Below are positions 9,652 to 21,487 of a DNA stretch of 64,000 bases, one piece after another. Both the position numbers and the translations under genes were made by a program. The notes beneath the pieces are model-generated. The model ran no database searches and had not been told where the DNA came from. It was given only the letters and a program-made list of their open reading frames with translations. The first letter of the stretch is position 1; each line of letters starts with the position of its first letter. This DNA comes from Micractinium sp. NFX-FRZ (Eukaryota; Chlorophyta; Trebouxiophyceae; Chlorellales; Chlorellaceae): the NCBI GenBank assembly GCA_029339195.1, contig JAPTJF010000169.1:1-64000 (forward strand). The letters run 5' to 3'.

Positions 9652-12270
9652 CGGCGACAGGAAGGCAGGCATGCAGGCAGATGGCGCATGGCAGGTAGGA
9701 GCAGGCAGGCATCGGGCAGCCTGTCATTGGGATGCCTCCGGTGTGCATCGTCTGTCCTCGCAATGTCCCACAACTCTGCACACTGCACAGCATGCTTAGG
9801 CACGCCCATTCCAGGCCAAGCCCATGTCAGGGCAGCGCGGCACAGCACAGCACACAGTGCCACAGCACAGCACAGCACAGCACAGCACAGCACTGTCATC
9901 CTCAGCCCAACCCTCAAGTTGGTCAAAGTTTGGCACAGCGCATGAGCAGTGCGCACGCACGCACCGTCACGGCAGGGTCGTGCAGGTGCTCCAGTGCCTG
10001 CTTGACTTCGGGCTGGTCCGCCTGTGAGGGCAGCGCACGGGGCATGTTGCCCTCGTCCATCCACCGCCCGCCCTGGCACAAAGGAAACACAAACATGAGG
10101 AGGAAGCTGGCATTGAGCAGCGGGGTGAGAGCAGGGTGGACGGACACAAGGAAGGAAGGGTCTGCAGGAGCAGGAAAGAGCTGCAGGCAGTGACGATCAT
10201 AGTACCACAGCGACCAGAGCAGGAGAACTGAATGCAGGCACGCTGCAAACAACAGGAGGGCCTGTGCTGCCCGACTTGCAAGTGCTTGCGGCCGGGCAGC
10301 CTGGAAGCAATGCCCCGACGCTCAGAGCACCGCATGCAACCCTGACATCTCTTGCACCGCAATTTCGCGGCATGCCACACACCTCCGGACGCACCGCACA
10401 GCCGGCCGAGCTGTAGCACAACCCACCTGAGCCGCAGCGCGCGCCTCCCGCAGCTTCTCATCGGCTTCCTTGAACTCCGGGGAGGCCCGGCCCGCCAGTG
10501 CTGCCTTGACCTGCGGGGAGGCAGCAGTGAGGACAGGAGTGAGGCAGTAGTGCAGGCATGCTTTCGGAACTAAGGAGGTCGGTTGGGCTTGCAATCCAGG
10601 CGCAGCTTTCAGGTGCCCAGCTGTAAGCATCAGGGGAGCGGGAGCAAGGGAGAGCGTAGGGCAGGGCAGGGTGCGGCCTGTGCAGGCGGCTGGCGTTGGA
10701 TCCGCCTGGCTGCACAGCACAGAGCAGCGACGCACCGAAGCAGTCAACTTCGGCATTGGGCGTGGTGTACGTTAAAACGTTGTGAAGGGACGTAGCGCAG
10801 CGCAGCATGGCGCCATGCAGCCCAACACGGCATGGCCCAGCGCGGCCAGCAAACGCAGCACAGCGCCGCAGTACTCGCCCCTGCCGTGGCCTGCTGGGCG
10901 TGGCGTGCAGCATTGCAGAGCACAGCGCAGCACAGCAGATCCAAGCACAGCAGCGCAGCACTCGCCTCTGCCGTGGCCTGCTGGGCGTGGTGCACGTGGT
11001 CAGGCGGCCCATAGCCGTGGGACCCCTCATGCTCCACAGTGCTCGACTCCAGCCAGCGCCCGCCCTGCTGGGGCCAAATGTAAGGGCAGCGTGGCAGGGG
11101 CAGGGTTGGGGCAAGGGGGCGTCTATTGCACAGGCAGGAAGGCAGGCAAAGCTAGCTGCAAGCTACCTGTGCTAGCTAGCTGAAAGCGCTGCATGCCTCC
11201 AGGCCGGCACCCCGCTCCTGCTGCTCCATCAGATGTGCCTTGATCCTGCCCGCCCCGGTGACCTCCAAACCTCCCATTCTCTTACTGACCTGGGCGGCGC
11301 ACAGCGCCTCCAGGTGGCGCCTTCTATTGTGCTGAGCACTCCTGAGAAGCTGCTGATCTGTCCTGGTACGCCGAGCCGCTGCACTGACCCCACACCACAC
11401 GCCCCACAGTGTTGCCCGTCAAACCCCTCCCGTCCCAACCGACCTGGGCGGCGGACAGCGCCTCCAGGTGGCGCTCCCGCTCCTGCAGCACCTGCGGCTC
11501 CTTCAAGTGCGCCATGGAGTCCCGCACCTGCTCAGGCGGGTGAGAGCGAGGGTGGGTGGGTGGGCAGGTGGGTGGGCTGGGAGCATAGGTTGGGGGGGGA
11601 AGGGGTGCATGAAGTTGGGGGCGGGGATGGAGGGCGCGGGCCGGTCGGCGGGCCGGGTGCGGGGGGCGAAGGGCGGGCCGCCAGTATCCGTCAGATGGCT
11701 GGCACGGCAGTCGTCCAGGAGGAGCGAAGAGTGGGTTGCGACACGGGCTGGATATGCAACACTTTGTGTGGCACTGCAGGGTGGGCAACAGCAGGCACCG
11801 GGCCAGCCGTCGGCAGCAGGGAAGCAGCGCGTGGGCAGGCAGCAGGGACGGCAAGGCGGTGGCGAGGCAGGCAGGTCTGGGCTCACCTCCTGCGTCTCGC
11901 CCTGCGAGGTACGGTGCACAGTCACAGTTGCCTGGGGGCCGCCCATGACCTGTTGCCGGTGGCTTGTTGGGTGGCGGAGCTTGGAGGCGGGTGAATGAGC
12001 GTGACAGTATCCTGGAGCGGCATGGAGGCGGGCAAGCGGCGGTGGGCAGGCGCCCGTGGCGCAGCAGGCCAGCGCACTCGGGAGGCCTGGGGATCCCCCC
12101 AAATGCATGGCCAGGCACGCAATTCGGTGCCACTCTACACTGCAGCAAGGCGGGGTGGGCCCACTGCGCTGCCAGGGCCCACGTGACTGGCCTGCGCTCA
12201 CCTTCAGCGTGATCGAAGCTTTGGGGAGAATCGCAATGGTGTAAAGGAGTATGGTTGCTGCTTCCGACAC
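9378..12270 (-). CDS. unrecognised protein assembled from duplicated exons
   Basis: Minus-strand exons, all in phase 0: 12270-12202, 11949-11887, 11527-11444, optional 11331-11290, 11064-10996 (end inferred), 10510-10427, 10072-9965, 9440-9378. The product is about 180-193 residues. It starts MSEAATILLYTIAILPKAS, a possible membrane or targeting segment, and is then helical and charged. Two 84-nt exons are paralogous: each encodes 28 residues beginning V(R/K) and ending (A/R)xAAQ. Exons at 11064 and 10072 both begin GGRW(L/M)(E/D), and the final exon ends EARAAAQGGRWLD, fusing the two modules. I know no family with this repeat. Exon 11290-11331 may be a decayed copy rather than used sequence. 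The start codon is 133 bp from the divergent frataxin-like gene. Confidence 0.5.
9599..9652. repeat. GGCA tetranucleotide microsatellite
   Basis: About 13 tandem GGCA units, in the last intron of the minus-strand gene at 9378-12270. Confidence 0.9.
9839..9893. repeat. CAGCA simple repeat
   Basis: Imperfect CAGCA pentamers inside the last intron of the minus-strand gene at 9378-12270. Confidence 0.8.
10866..10995. repeat. tandem duplication of about 45 bp
   Basis: The block around CTGCCGTGGCCTGCTGGGCG occurs near 10880 and again near 10967, each followed by a similar GTG-rich sequence. The second copy runs into the end of the proposed exon at 11064-10996. It is part of the duplicated-exon structure of the 9378-12270 gene. 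Confidence 0.6.
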
Positions 12271-12403
12271 GCGTTTCTAACGGTTTGAGACCCTCGCGCG
12301 ATAGTGCCACGCTGGACGCCAGATCAGCAAGTCGTGGGAAGGAGCCTAAACCTCTACCGAGGGTGCATAGCCCAATTAGATCAGCCTATACCAGCTGCGA
12401 GCA
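12271..12403. promoter_or_regulatory. short divergent intergenic region
   Basis: Only 133 bp separate the start codons of the minus-strand gene at 12270 and the plus-strand frataxin-like gene at 12404, so both promoters must overlap or extend into transcribed sequence. No TATA box is evident. Confidence 0.4.
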
Positions 12404-13769
12404 ATGCTGCGCCGAACGCTGTGTGTGGGAGGCGGCGCCCTGCTGCAGGCTCGCTCCACGGGCGCTGCAGCCTGCGCTGGGCTGCTAGTAACCGAGCGCC
12501 AGGTGAGGACAGGGTGCGGACAGGGTGCGGACGCGCGTCCAAGGGCACCTGCCTGACCTGCGCTGCCGGCCACACACCGGCCTTGCGGCAGCTGCCGGCA
12601 CCAGCGGAGAGACCACGCACCTTCAACCCATGGGTAATCTCTTACAGGCAGCCAGCACCTGGCCGCCCTGCCCCTGCTTGACCAGACTTTATTTACAATG
12701 GTCTCCCGCAATCACAGTTCCACACCGCCCGGCTGGCAGCCGCCACAGCAGAGGACGCTCTTTCGAGCGGCAAGTCTCCAACCTCGGCCCCGCCGGATCA
12801 CCCGCTGGAGCCCTGCCAGGATTTTGAACGCGTGGCCGATCTGTACCTGGTGGGTTGGAGGCCGGAGAAACGAGTCTGCCGGCTTACAAATTTGCTCAAT
12901 GCCGGGATGGGTTTGCGAGGAAAGACCGGCATGGGGAATCAGGAGGCTGAGTGACCGACCAGCCTGCAACACTGGTGAGCTGCGGTGCACCAAACCCAGG
13001 GCATGCTGCCTGCCGCATGCTGCATCCTGTAGCGGCTGCATCTTGCAGCACACAGTATCACCCTGGCACGCAGCCTCTCCCCTACTGCCCCCGGCTGCAG
13101 GGCGGGCTGTGGGAGAAGATGCAGTCGGGCCTGGGGGGCGCGGGTGGCCAGGGGGAGGTGAGGCCATCAGCCTGACTGGGCCTGCTGTGTGCAATGCTCG
13201 ACCTGCGTGGAACCACTTCGCGCCGCATATGCAGAGCTGACCGAGGCGGCTCCACCCGCCGTCCAGGCTGCACCCCTGTATGCCCCGCTGCCCACCCCCT
13301 GCCTGCTCACGACTGCCCCTGCCTGCTCACGACTGCTCATGACTGCCCAGGCAGCACCCCTTTCGTGCACCCCCGAAGCCCGTAATTGCCATTTGCATGC
13401 CCCGGGCGGCAGGCCCGCCACCAGTTTGAGGCGCAGATGGAGCACGACGGCATGAAGGTGCTGCTGCCCGATGGAGCGCACATCTTCATCACTAAGGTAG
13501 GGGCCGGCTGGTAACAAGTAAGGCTGGTAACAAGTAAGGCTGGTAACAAGTCGCTCCAGCCAGGAGCTTTGTTGTGGTGAAGGCGTGGAGAGCATGATGG
13601 TCTCCAGCTGTCGCTGCCTGGGGGGAGCTTGCGTCACGCATCACAAAGATGGGGGCGCAGCTGCCGCGGGCTGCCGTTGTGCTGGCAACTCGCACAGCAC
13701 CCGGGCAGCTGCTCCCTGGCGGTGCAGCCCCCCTGCCACTTTTAAAGCCCCACCCCGCCCTGCCTGCAG

Positions 13770-13811
<42 letters not shown>

Positions 13812-15341
13812 ACGGACCGATCCCCTGCCTGGTTGCAGGACCCCGGCAGCTGCACGCGGTTCTGAAGCCCACCTGCCCTCCTTGAGCCCTGCACTGCCTG
13901 CCTGCCCCCCGCCCCCCCCCTTCCACCGGGGTGGCACTTCTCCTGCAACCTGCCCCCTTGAGCTCGTATCCTGCCAGCTGCCCGCAGGACCCCGACAGCT
14001 GCTCCCTGGTGGTGCGCTCAAACATACACGACACATACAGCTCAGATGGCGCCGACAACGAGGTGGCCTTCAGGTGCGGCAGGCTGGCGTGTGGGACTGC
14101 TGGTGTGTGGGACTGCTGGTGTGTGGGTATGCTTGCAGGGGAAGGGTGGGTAGTTGGGGTGAGGGGGGCGGGCGCAGCAGCACGGTGCCGGTGTGCCAGG
14201 CTGGATATGTCAGGGCCAGCAGTCTTGGGTGGCTAGCTGCCCCTTGCCCACGCTTCCCTGCTTCCCCTGCCCTGCCATGCGGTCTCGAGCTTCGCCCCTG
14301 CTTCCCTGCCCTGCCATGCGCTGCCCTTCTCAGCGTGCCCACGCTCCCCTGGCCTGCCCTGCCAGCAGGCTGCAGCATCAACCCAAACATGTCTACTCTT
14401 TGCAAACCGGCTCACCAGCCTGCAATATACGCGTGCATCTGTCGTAACAAGATGCATTTGACTCTGCCTATGTGCCTGCAGCCTGCAGCGTGACGCCACC
14501 TGGGAGAGCTCCGGAGAGGAGCTGCACCAGTTCCTGGAGGATGGGCTGGTGAGATTGCTGCACATGACCATTTTCTGGCACTATTCTGGCACTAGTGCCT
14601 GGCAGAGGGAGGGGGAGGGGAGGAGCTGCAACACACATCACCTTTTGTGTCACCAGTACCTGGCAAGGGTAGGCGACGGGGAGGCGCTGCAATAATTCCT
14701 GGAGGATGGGCTGGTGAGCTCACTGTGCATTTACTGCTCTTGTGTCATCAAACAGCTGGCAGAGGGAATGGGCGGAGGTAAGAGGAGCGCAGGGTGTGCA
14801 CAATAAAGATTGATGGGTTGAAGAGTTCGTATGTGTCCCTTCAATTGAGCAGAGGAGCTGAGGTGATGGTTGCTGCACGTAAACGTGGTCACTGTGCTGC
14901 CTGCCTCCACCCCTCTGCAGGCCAAGCACATGAAAGTGCAGGTGGGGTGAGCAGGTACTTTTGTTTGTGTTGTTTCAACAAGGAAGAGTGCATGACATCC
15001 ACTGCCGTGAGACATTTGCCGCTCAAGGGGTCCCTGCTTTGCACGCCCCAGGCACCTGTGCCCGCTGCGTACAGCCTGCCTGTTTTTGCCAGCCGCATGC
15101 ATTCAGTGTTGGCTACATGGCTTGGCAAGCTGCTCGCCTGCTGCTGCTGCTGCCGCCGCTGCCTCTGCCGCCGCTGCTGCCTCCGCCACGGCTGGGGCTC
15201 CCCATGCAGCAGTCTGCTGCCTTGCCCTACCCGTCCTAGTGCCGTGTGTAACTTTCGCCCTCCTGCCCCCCCACCTTTCGACCTTTCCAGGTGGACCTGG
15301 AGCCCGACAGCCAAACCCTGTATGGACCCGACCCCACCTGA
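12404..15341 (+). CDS. frataxin-like mitochondrial protein
   Basis: Eight exons: 12404-12502, 12718-12849, 13101-13157, 13413-13496, 13988-14073, 14482-14548, 14921-14941, 15291-15341, giving 198 residues. The N-terminus (MLRRTLCVGGGALLQARSTG) has the arginine-rich, acid-free look of a mitochondrial presequence. The first helix reads FERVADLYLGGLWEKM, matching the frataxin helix pattern of an acidic residue followed by xxADxxLxxLxExL. A DGMKVLLPDGAHIFIT strand pair and a late W-x(6)-LHQFLEDGL helix follow, as in frataxin. The usual QIWLSSP block is replaced by SLVVRSNIHDTYSS. Frataxin binds iron and stimulates sulfur transfer in mitochondrial Fe-S cluster assembly. The family call rests on pattern and fold order; a different alpha/beta mitochondrial protein is possible. 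Confidence 0.5.
13771..13812. repeat. TGCC tetranucleotide microsatellite
   Basis: About ten TGCC units in the intron upstream of the exon at 13988 of the frataxin-like gene. Flanking this are two degenerate copies of the start of that exon, near 13697-13730 and 13837-13860. Confidence 0.85.
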
Positions 15342-15477
15342 GCGGGCTGGGCCAGCACGGCAGAGAGGAAGTGCAGCTGTATTGCCGGCGCACATGGCCC
15401 AAAGGCCAAGGTTTCCCCAGTTTTGTTTTTTCAGCATCCAACTCACAAATGAATTCAGAGCCATGTGACAGAGCGGT

Positions 15478-15482
15478 TGTAA
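15478..15482 (+). terminator. TGTAA poly(A) signal of the frataxin-like gene
   Basis: TGTAA lies 137 bp after the stop codon at 15339-15341, a normal distance for a chlorophyte 3' UTR. Confidence 0.6.
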
Positions 15483-15782
15483 TGTCAGAGCGGAAGCCAT
15501 GCGGGGGCGTCACGCTGTGCGCTGTGCCCGCCGAGGCGGCAAGTTGCCATCATGGAGTCCATGTCATCCCCGGTCTCGGAGCGCGCTTCGACATTCATTT
15601 GACACAACAATCGCACATATAACGATGAAGGGAGCGGCAGAGCATGCTGAGGGGGCGCGGGAGGTGGACACGACCGCTTTGCCAAAGCGGCTAGCCTCGC
15701 GCACCCTAATTTTGCAGGCCAGGGTGCGTTTATAGTCGCTCCAAATGATCGTCATGCCACTGCAGGGCGTTGCCAAAACGGT

Positions 15783-18700
15783 GTGGCGCCCCTGCTGCAG
15801 AGCCTGGCGAACGTGCTGGTGGTGATGCGCCGGCGCCTGGCGCAGCTGCAGTCCGACCGTGTGCACACCGCAGAGGACTTGGAGCACTACAAGGCAAGCG
15901 AGGGCCGGGGCCGCGCCAACATGGGGGGACTGCGCCTGGGCAGGGGAGTAGGCGGGGTGGGCCGCGGGCTGCAGTGCCGTTGAACTCCGCCCAGCTTAAG
16001 CCCAGCCTTCCCCATCTGGCACTTCCTCTGCTCCTTCCATTACTCCCCGCATCTCTCTGCCTCTCTTTGCGCTCCCCAGAAAGTGTTGGATGACATAGAC
16101 GAGCGCTGGCGGGATGAAGAGGGAACGTTTGCGGGGCGTCTGGCGGCGGCAGACCCCAAGACCGCCGCCCTCTGCTCCCGCCTCTTCAATGAGTGCTTTG
16201 GTGGGTGGGGGGTGACGAGGCATCTGCGACCTGCTGTCCCCTGCCGCCGCTGCTGCTGCATGGAACGGGGGCCACCATGGCTGTGCCGGCTGCATCAGGT
16301 GACAGGCTCCTGCCATGCCCCGCCCCATGCGGCACCCCAGCGTGCTGCCTGCCCGCCTGCCTGTCCGCCTGCCTGCCTTTCCTGCCCTTTGACAGTAGCA
16401 GCCCCCACCTGCCCACCTGTTCCGCCCACCAGACATGCTGGAGGGGATGCAGCACACGGCGGCGGAGATGCCGGCTGAGCTCAAGGACATGCACAAGTGG
16501 GTGGGCCAGCTGGGGGTGGGCAGGTGGGGCAGGGCGCCAGGTGGAGGTGTGACGCGACAGTTCTGAGCACGTGAGTGGGGCAAGCCAAGGGGGTGGAGTG
16601 CAGATAAGAGGGGTAGGGGAAGGTGGGCCGTGGTGGATAGGTAAGCAAGTGGGCGGGGGGCGGTGGGCACGGGGTGGCAGGCATGGCTTGGGGGTGCATT
16701 GCAAGCACCGCTGCCGCTGCCGCTGCTGCTGCCGCTGCGGCTAATGAGTGGTACACTGGAGACACTTGTGGAAAGGAGCAGCTTGAGGGAGGGACAGGGA
16801 TGCCTGTCAAGCTGAGAGGCACACACCTTGTGTGTGGGTGTGGGTGGCAAATGGGTGGGTGGCACGGGAGATGGATGTGGGGACGGCAGGGCAGGGCAGG
16901 GCGTGAAGTGCAGCAGCCACGAAGTGTAGCCAGGTAGGGAGCAGGCAAGCTGGCAAGGCAGGGGTGAACACTGAAGCTTGCCTCAACTGCAGCTGTGAGT
17001 GTGCTGCTTGCGACGCCCCCTGTCGCAGGCGCCTGGTGGCGCTGCAGGCGCAGCTAGCCAAGATGCAGGTGGGCCGCTGGTGGGTTTTACCGTCACTATA
17101 TGCTGATGATGAAGCTGCCATGCCACGCTGCCTCTGCTGCTCTCGTTAATGCGCAAGCGGGCCGCCTCTGCCGCTGCTGCTGCCGCTGCTGCGGCCACTG
17201 CTGCGGCCGCTGATTTGCTTGTGCCCTGATGCTTACGTTTGCAGCTTGCCTGCCCACTACTGCCCTGCCAAGTGCGTCCGTTCCCAAAGTGGTGTGTCCG
17301 CACGTGAGCCTTTGCCACCAGCCCTCCCACGACACTAAGATTGCCCCTCTTTCACCAACCTACCTACACCTTCCACCCACACCTCTCTTCATAGGCGGAT
17401 GCAGATCACACGCTGGCGGAGGTGCTGCCACTGCAAGAGCAGCTTGACGAGATTGATGCAGAGCGGTGAGGCGGCAGGAGTGTGTGGCGGAGGGGGGGGG
17501 AGTGGGAGGTGTGAGTGTGGGCGTTGCAGGGCATGCTTCGGGGGCGCGGATGCGCACCTCTCGGGTGGTGCAGCACGCATGTGGCAGATGCGGCTGTGCT
17601 GTGCATGTGCGCGGTGCAGCGCTTCGGCAGGTGCCTGCCCCTGCTCCGGTCCTCCCCCTCCCGTGATCCTCTGCTCACTCTCTGGCCTTCCCTGGCCTGC
17701 GCTCCCCTCTGCTCCCCCTCCAACCCTCGCCCTCTCCCTGCCCTGGCCCCCGTTCCCCCACCCCCTCTGTTGTAGCCTCTCCAAGGCGGGCGGCTCCTTT
17801 GCCAGCGGCACCACGGCTGAGCAGCCTGGGGAGGGGGTGGTGAACGAGGTGCTCAACCACTGCTACGAGCTGCTCATGGCGTGTGTGCGGGGGGCGGAGG
17901 ACATCAGCCCGGAAATGAAGGTGAGGGGCCCAGTGGAAGGGAAGGGTTGAAGCTGCCTGGGGAGGGGGCGGCCAGATGCACGACATCACTGCCGTTGTGC
18001 CATGAGCTGGCTGCGGGGCGCCAACGGTGCATCCTGCGCGCGTGCTACCTAAGCCCTGTTGCTTGCCATCCCACCCGTGTCCCCCTTCCCCTCCCCCAGG
18101 ATGTGTACGACCGGCTGCGGGGCGCCAAGAACGCGCTGCGCCGGCTGATGGGCAAGCGGGTGAGGAGGGGCGGGAGGGCGAGTGGTGGGTGGGTGGGGCG
18201 GCTGGGAGGCACATGAGTTGAGGCACGGCAGTGAGTTGGCTGACGGGCAAGCGGGTGAGGAGGGGAAGAAGGGCAGGGGCTGTGAGCGAGCGGATGGTGC
18301 AGCCGTTTGCTGCTCCTTCCACCCTCGCCTGCTGGCTTGACGTCCGGTGCAGCACCAAACTGCCCCCTCCCCGAGCAGCCGTTCTTACCTGGAGCTCCAG
18401 CAGGGCCCACCCTGCAACAGTTTCCCTACCCCTTCCCCACCCTTTCTGCCCCCTGCAGCACCACCCGGTGGAGCACCTGCAGCACTGGCAGGGCCCCACC
18501 CGTCACCCGTCTTCCCTCCCCACACAGCCTGCCTCCCCTGCAGCACCTGCAGTGCCCCATGGATCTGCGCTCTGCGCTCCCCCACACCGTCCTTCTGTTT
18601 GGTGCTGCACTGCACCGATCCCGGTCTTACTGTCCCCCGCAGCACCTGCAGGGTCCCACCCATCTCCCTCCCCCCTTCTCCAACTCATCATTCCCTGCAG

Positions 18701-20946
18701 CACCGGCAGCGCCCCACCCAACTTCCCTGCCCCCTTTCTAATCTTTTTTTTCCGCAGCACCACTCGGTGGAGGACCTGCGGCACTGGCAGGGGCTGCTGG
18801 AGAAGATTGACGGGCAGCGCGTGGACGGCGTGTTCTGCGGGAACCTGGAGGTGAGCTGGGACGGTGCAAGGGGCAGCTGTGGGTGGGTAGAGACTGTGCT
18901 TAGGCTTCGAGTGAGAGTGAGGTGCGGGCTGGCATGTTGTGTGGCTGTGTTAGGCCGGCGGGAGAACTGGCGTGGGTGGCCACGCTTTGCTCATGCTCTG
19001 AGAGGCAGCGCCAGGGCTGGAGGGCTGGGCTGGGAACGGCGGTGATGTGGGCCTCTGGCGGTGCGCCTCCCCGCCAGCCACCCAGCATTCCCTCCCACCG
19101 CTGCCCGCCGCCCCCCTGCCCGGCGTATCAGAGGGGGCCCTTTTCCCACCAGCCCCTGATCCCACGGTCTTCCCAGTCTTGCGTTGACAAGGAATGTCTC
19201 CCCTTCCCCCGCCGTGTGCTCCCCGCCTGCAGAAGGGGATCATCCCCCACGGCCAGGCAGCCGCCGCCAAGCTTCTGGATGAATGCTACGGTGAGCGGGA
19301 CCGGGCGGTGGTTTTGTGTTACTGCTTCCCTTGCTTTCTAGTCCATCATTGGCTGACAGGTGGCTGACAGGTGGCTCGACCCCGTCCCTCCCACCCACTC
19401 GTGCCCGCCTTCAGACCTGGTTGAGAAGCTTACAGACAGCGCAGAGGACATGCCCGCTGAGATGCGGGCGATACACGGGCAGCTGGAGCAGTACAGGTGC
19501 GGGGGGCGGGGCAGTACACATGCGCCGTGGAGGCAGGGGTGGGGGGCGGGGTGGGGGGCCTGCAGCAGCAGGCGCACGGCAGCAGGTTGCAGCGCGGGGA
19601 AGGACCAGTTGGCCAGGCCCTGCTTCATCTGCGCTAATGTCAATTGGACAATGCCACTGGCCGGCTGCTGCTATGAAAATGCGTGCTGTGCAGGCACGAG
19701 CTTAGTGGGAACGGTACGCCGCTACTGCATGCCTGCACGGTCGGTTTTGGGTGAGCACCAAGTTCAAACCTGGTGCATTCATCATGCAGGCACGAGCTCG
19801 AGGGGATGCTGCGCCGGCAGCGCACGCTGGAGGAAGTGCAGGCGGTGCAGGTGGGTGCTGCCTAGGGTTTGTGTGACTCGGAGTTGTGTCGCCGACCTGT
19901 AGAAGTGCAGGCTGCGGGTGGGGGAGCTGTTGCTGCATGCCGAGGCCCCAAACCTGCGGTGCGGTGCCCGGATCTGCAGATCGTCAGCTGCCCCCCCACC
20001 TGCCTTCCACCCCCCTCAGCTCCCTGCCTTCCTCTTCTGTTGACCGTCCACATTACCTTGTCAGTCCAAAACCCCCTTGCTAAATCATTGTAATTCATTC
20101 AACCCTGTGCAAGAAGCTGGGTGTGTTGGCCCGGACGGTGCCTCTCCTGACACTGGTTGATGCATTTGAACCGCGTTCTTTGATTGCAGGAGAAGCTGGA
20201 CGCAATTGATGACGAGCGCCAAGCGCACGCCGGCATCTTTGCGCACCAAGCCGCGCAGCCGGGTAAGTAAAGCTGGATTGCAGGTGGCATCAGCAGGGGT
20301 GGGGTGCGGGGTGTGTGGGGAGGAGGGCGCACGCGTGGAAGAGAGGGAGGGCATTCCTGAATGGGCCATACCGGTGGGCACGGCCAGGCCAAACCAATCA
20401 GCCCAGCCACACGGCCTAACAGCATGCTCAACCAGCATGACCCACCGTGTCCTGTGCACCGACGTCGCTGCTGCCTGGCTGCCCGCCCCTGGCCTCATGC
20501 TGCCCTGCTCTGCAGGCCAGGTGCCTCCGGGCCAGGCGGTGTGCTCCGCCCTGCTCAACCACAACTACAGGCACGCGGGCTTCAGGCTGCGGGGTAGTGT
20601 TTGTGTTTGTTTGGTTGGTTGAAAGGGGCGGTGCCGTATGCGCCTCGCTGCCCAATGCACTCCTGGCTGTCCCCGGGAACTGCAGGACGCTGCCTGCCGC
20701 AACAGTGTGCAAAAGCTCGTACCGCAGCAACACATTCTTGGCTGCCCGCTGCCGGGCGCTGCTTGAACCTTTCGCTGACCTGGCAGCAGTTGCCTGTGCT
20801 CCCACTCCCTGTCTGTCTGCGAGCCTGCCTGCCTTCCTGCCTGTCTGCCTGCGGCTCACCATCCGGCTCACCATCCTGCCCCCTGCAGGATGCTGCACGA
20901 CCTGTACGCTGACCTGGCGGCGGTGGAGGCCGAGAAGGAGCAGTGA
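15783..20946 (+). CDS. unrecognised protein of four ~88-residue helical repeats
   Basis: Fourteen exons: 15783-15893, 16080-16200, 16433-16496, 17029-17068, 17395-17465, 17776-17920, 18100-18159, 18758-18850, 19233-19290, 19415-19496, 19790-19850, 20190-20262, 20516-20570, 20889-20946. They join in phase to about 363 residues. The start is unresolved: the frame is open back to 15651 without ATG, and the first in-frame ATG is at 15825. The product is four diverged repeats, each with an AE(D/M)(M/I)(P/S)(A/P)E(M/L)-type helix, a long heptad-rich helix, a (T/S)(A/L/V)E(D/E)(L/V)...LDxID(D/A)ER segment, a G-F loop, and L(L/F)(N/D)(E/H)C(Y/F)(D/E) at the end. Two introns (after 15893 and 20570) have GC donors. 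I know no named domain with this pattern. Mostly alpha-helical and soluble; no signal or membrane segment in the seen part. Confidence 0.7.
18225..18757. repeat. intronic exon-edge echoes
   Basis: The intron between exons 18100-18159 and 18758-18850 contains a copy of the upstream exon end plus donor (18228-18263, GGGCAAGCGGGTGAGGAGGG shared) and a copy of the downstream acceptor plus exon start (18455-18492, versus 18755-18793). Between them several shorter GCAGCACCTGCAG / GCAGCACCGGCAG blocks recur roughly every 60-90 bp. All are in the same orientation as the gene. Confidence 0.75.
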
Positions 20947-21391
20947 CGCATGCAAGGGCAAGGCGGAGCGGTGGGCATGCCGGCGCTGCCCTCTGACGTT
21001 CTGAGACGAGTCTAGTCAGCAATATGTGGTGCCAGCAGGACACTCGGGGTGAATTTGGCAAGGGAGGCGTCACCCAATGCGCCACCCCTGCTTTTCGTGG
21101 AAACCGGCTGGAGCTCGTGGGGGTGCAGTCCATGATGCGGCGCCGCCCTGCTGTTGGGGGCGTGCATGCACAGGTGGCCTGGCTGCGTCTGGAGCCAGCA
21201 CCGTGCAACCCTCCTCCTCCTATCAGCCGCTGGCCTGCATTTGCAGCCCGCTTCCCTTCAAACAGCCCCTTTCCTAAGGGCGCCACTTTGCCTGAGGCGC
21301 ACAGATGCAGCAAGCAGGCGTGCGACATGCCCATTTTGTTCCTACCCCTCTGGCTGCTGCAGCATATGGGTGTGCACATTGGCAGCCGTGA

Positions 21392-21396
21392 TGTAA
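21392..21396 (+). terminator. TGTAA poly(A) signal of the four-repeat gene
   Basis: First TGTAA downstream of the stop at 20944-20946, implying a 3' UTR of about 450 bases. The interval 20947-21487 contains no supportable gene. Confidence 0.4.
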
Positions 21397-21487
21397 TCGA
21401 AGTGTTCAACACCATGAACCACATGAACCACAATGGTCCCACATCTTGAATTGGGTGAGCGCCGGCGCCGCCGCCCAGTGGGGCGCC

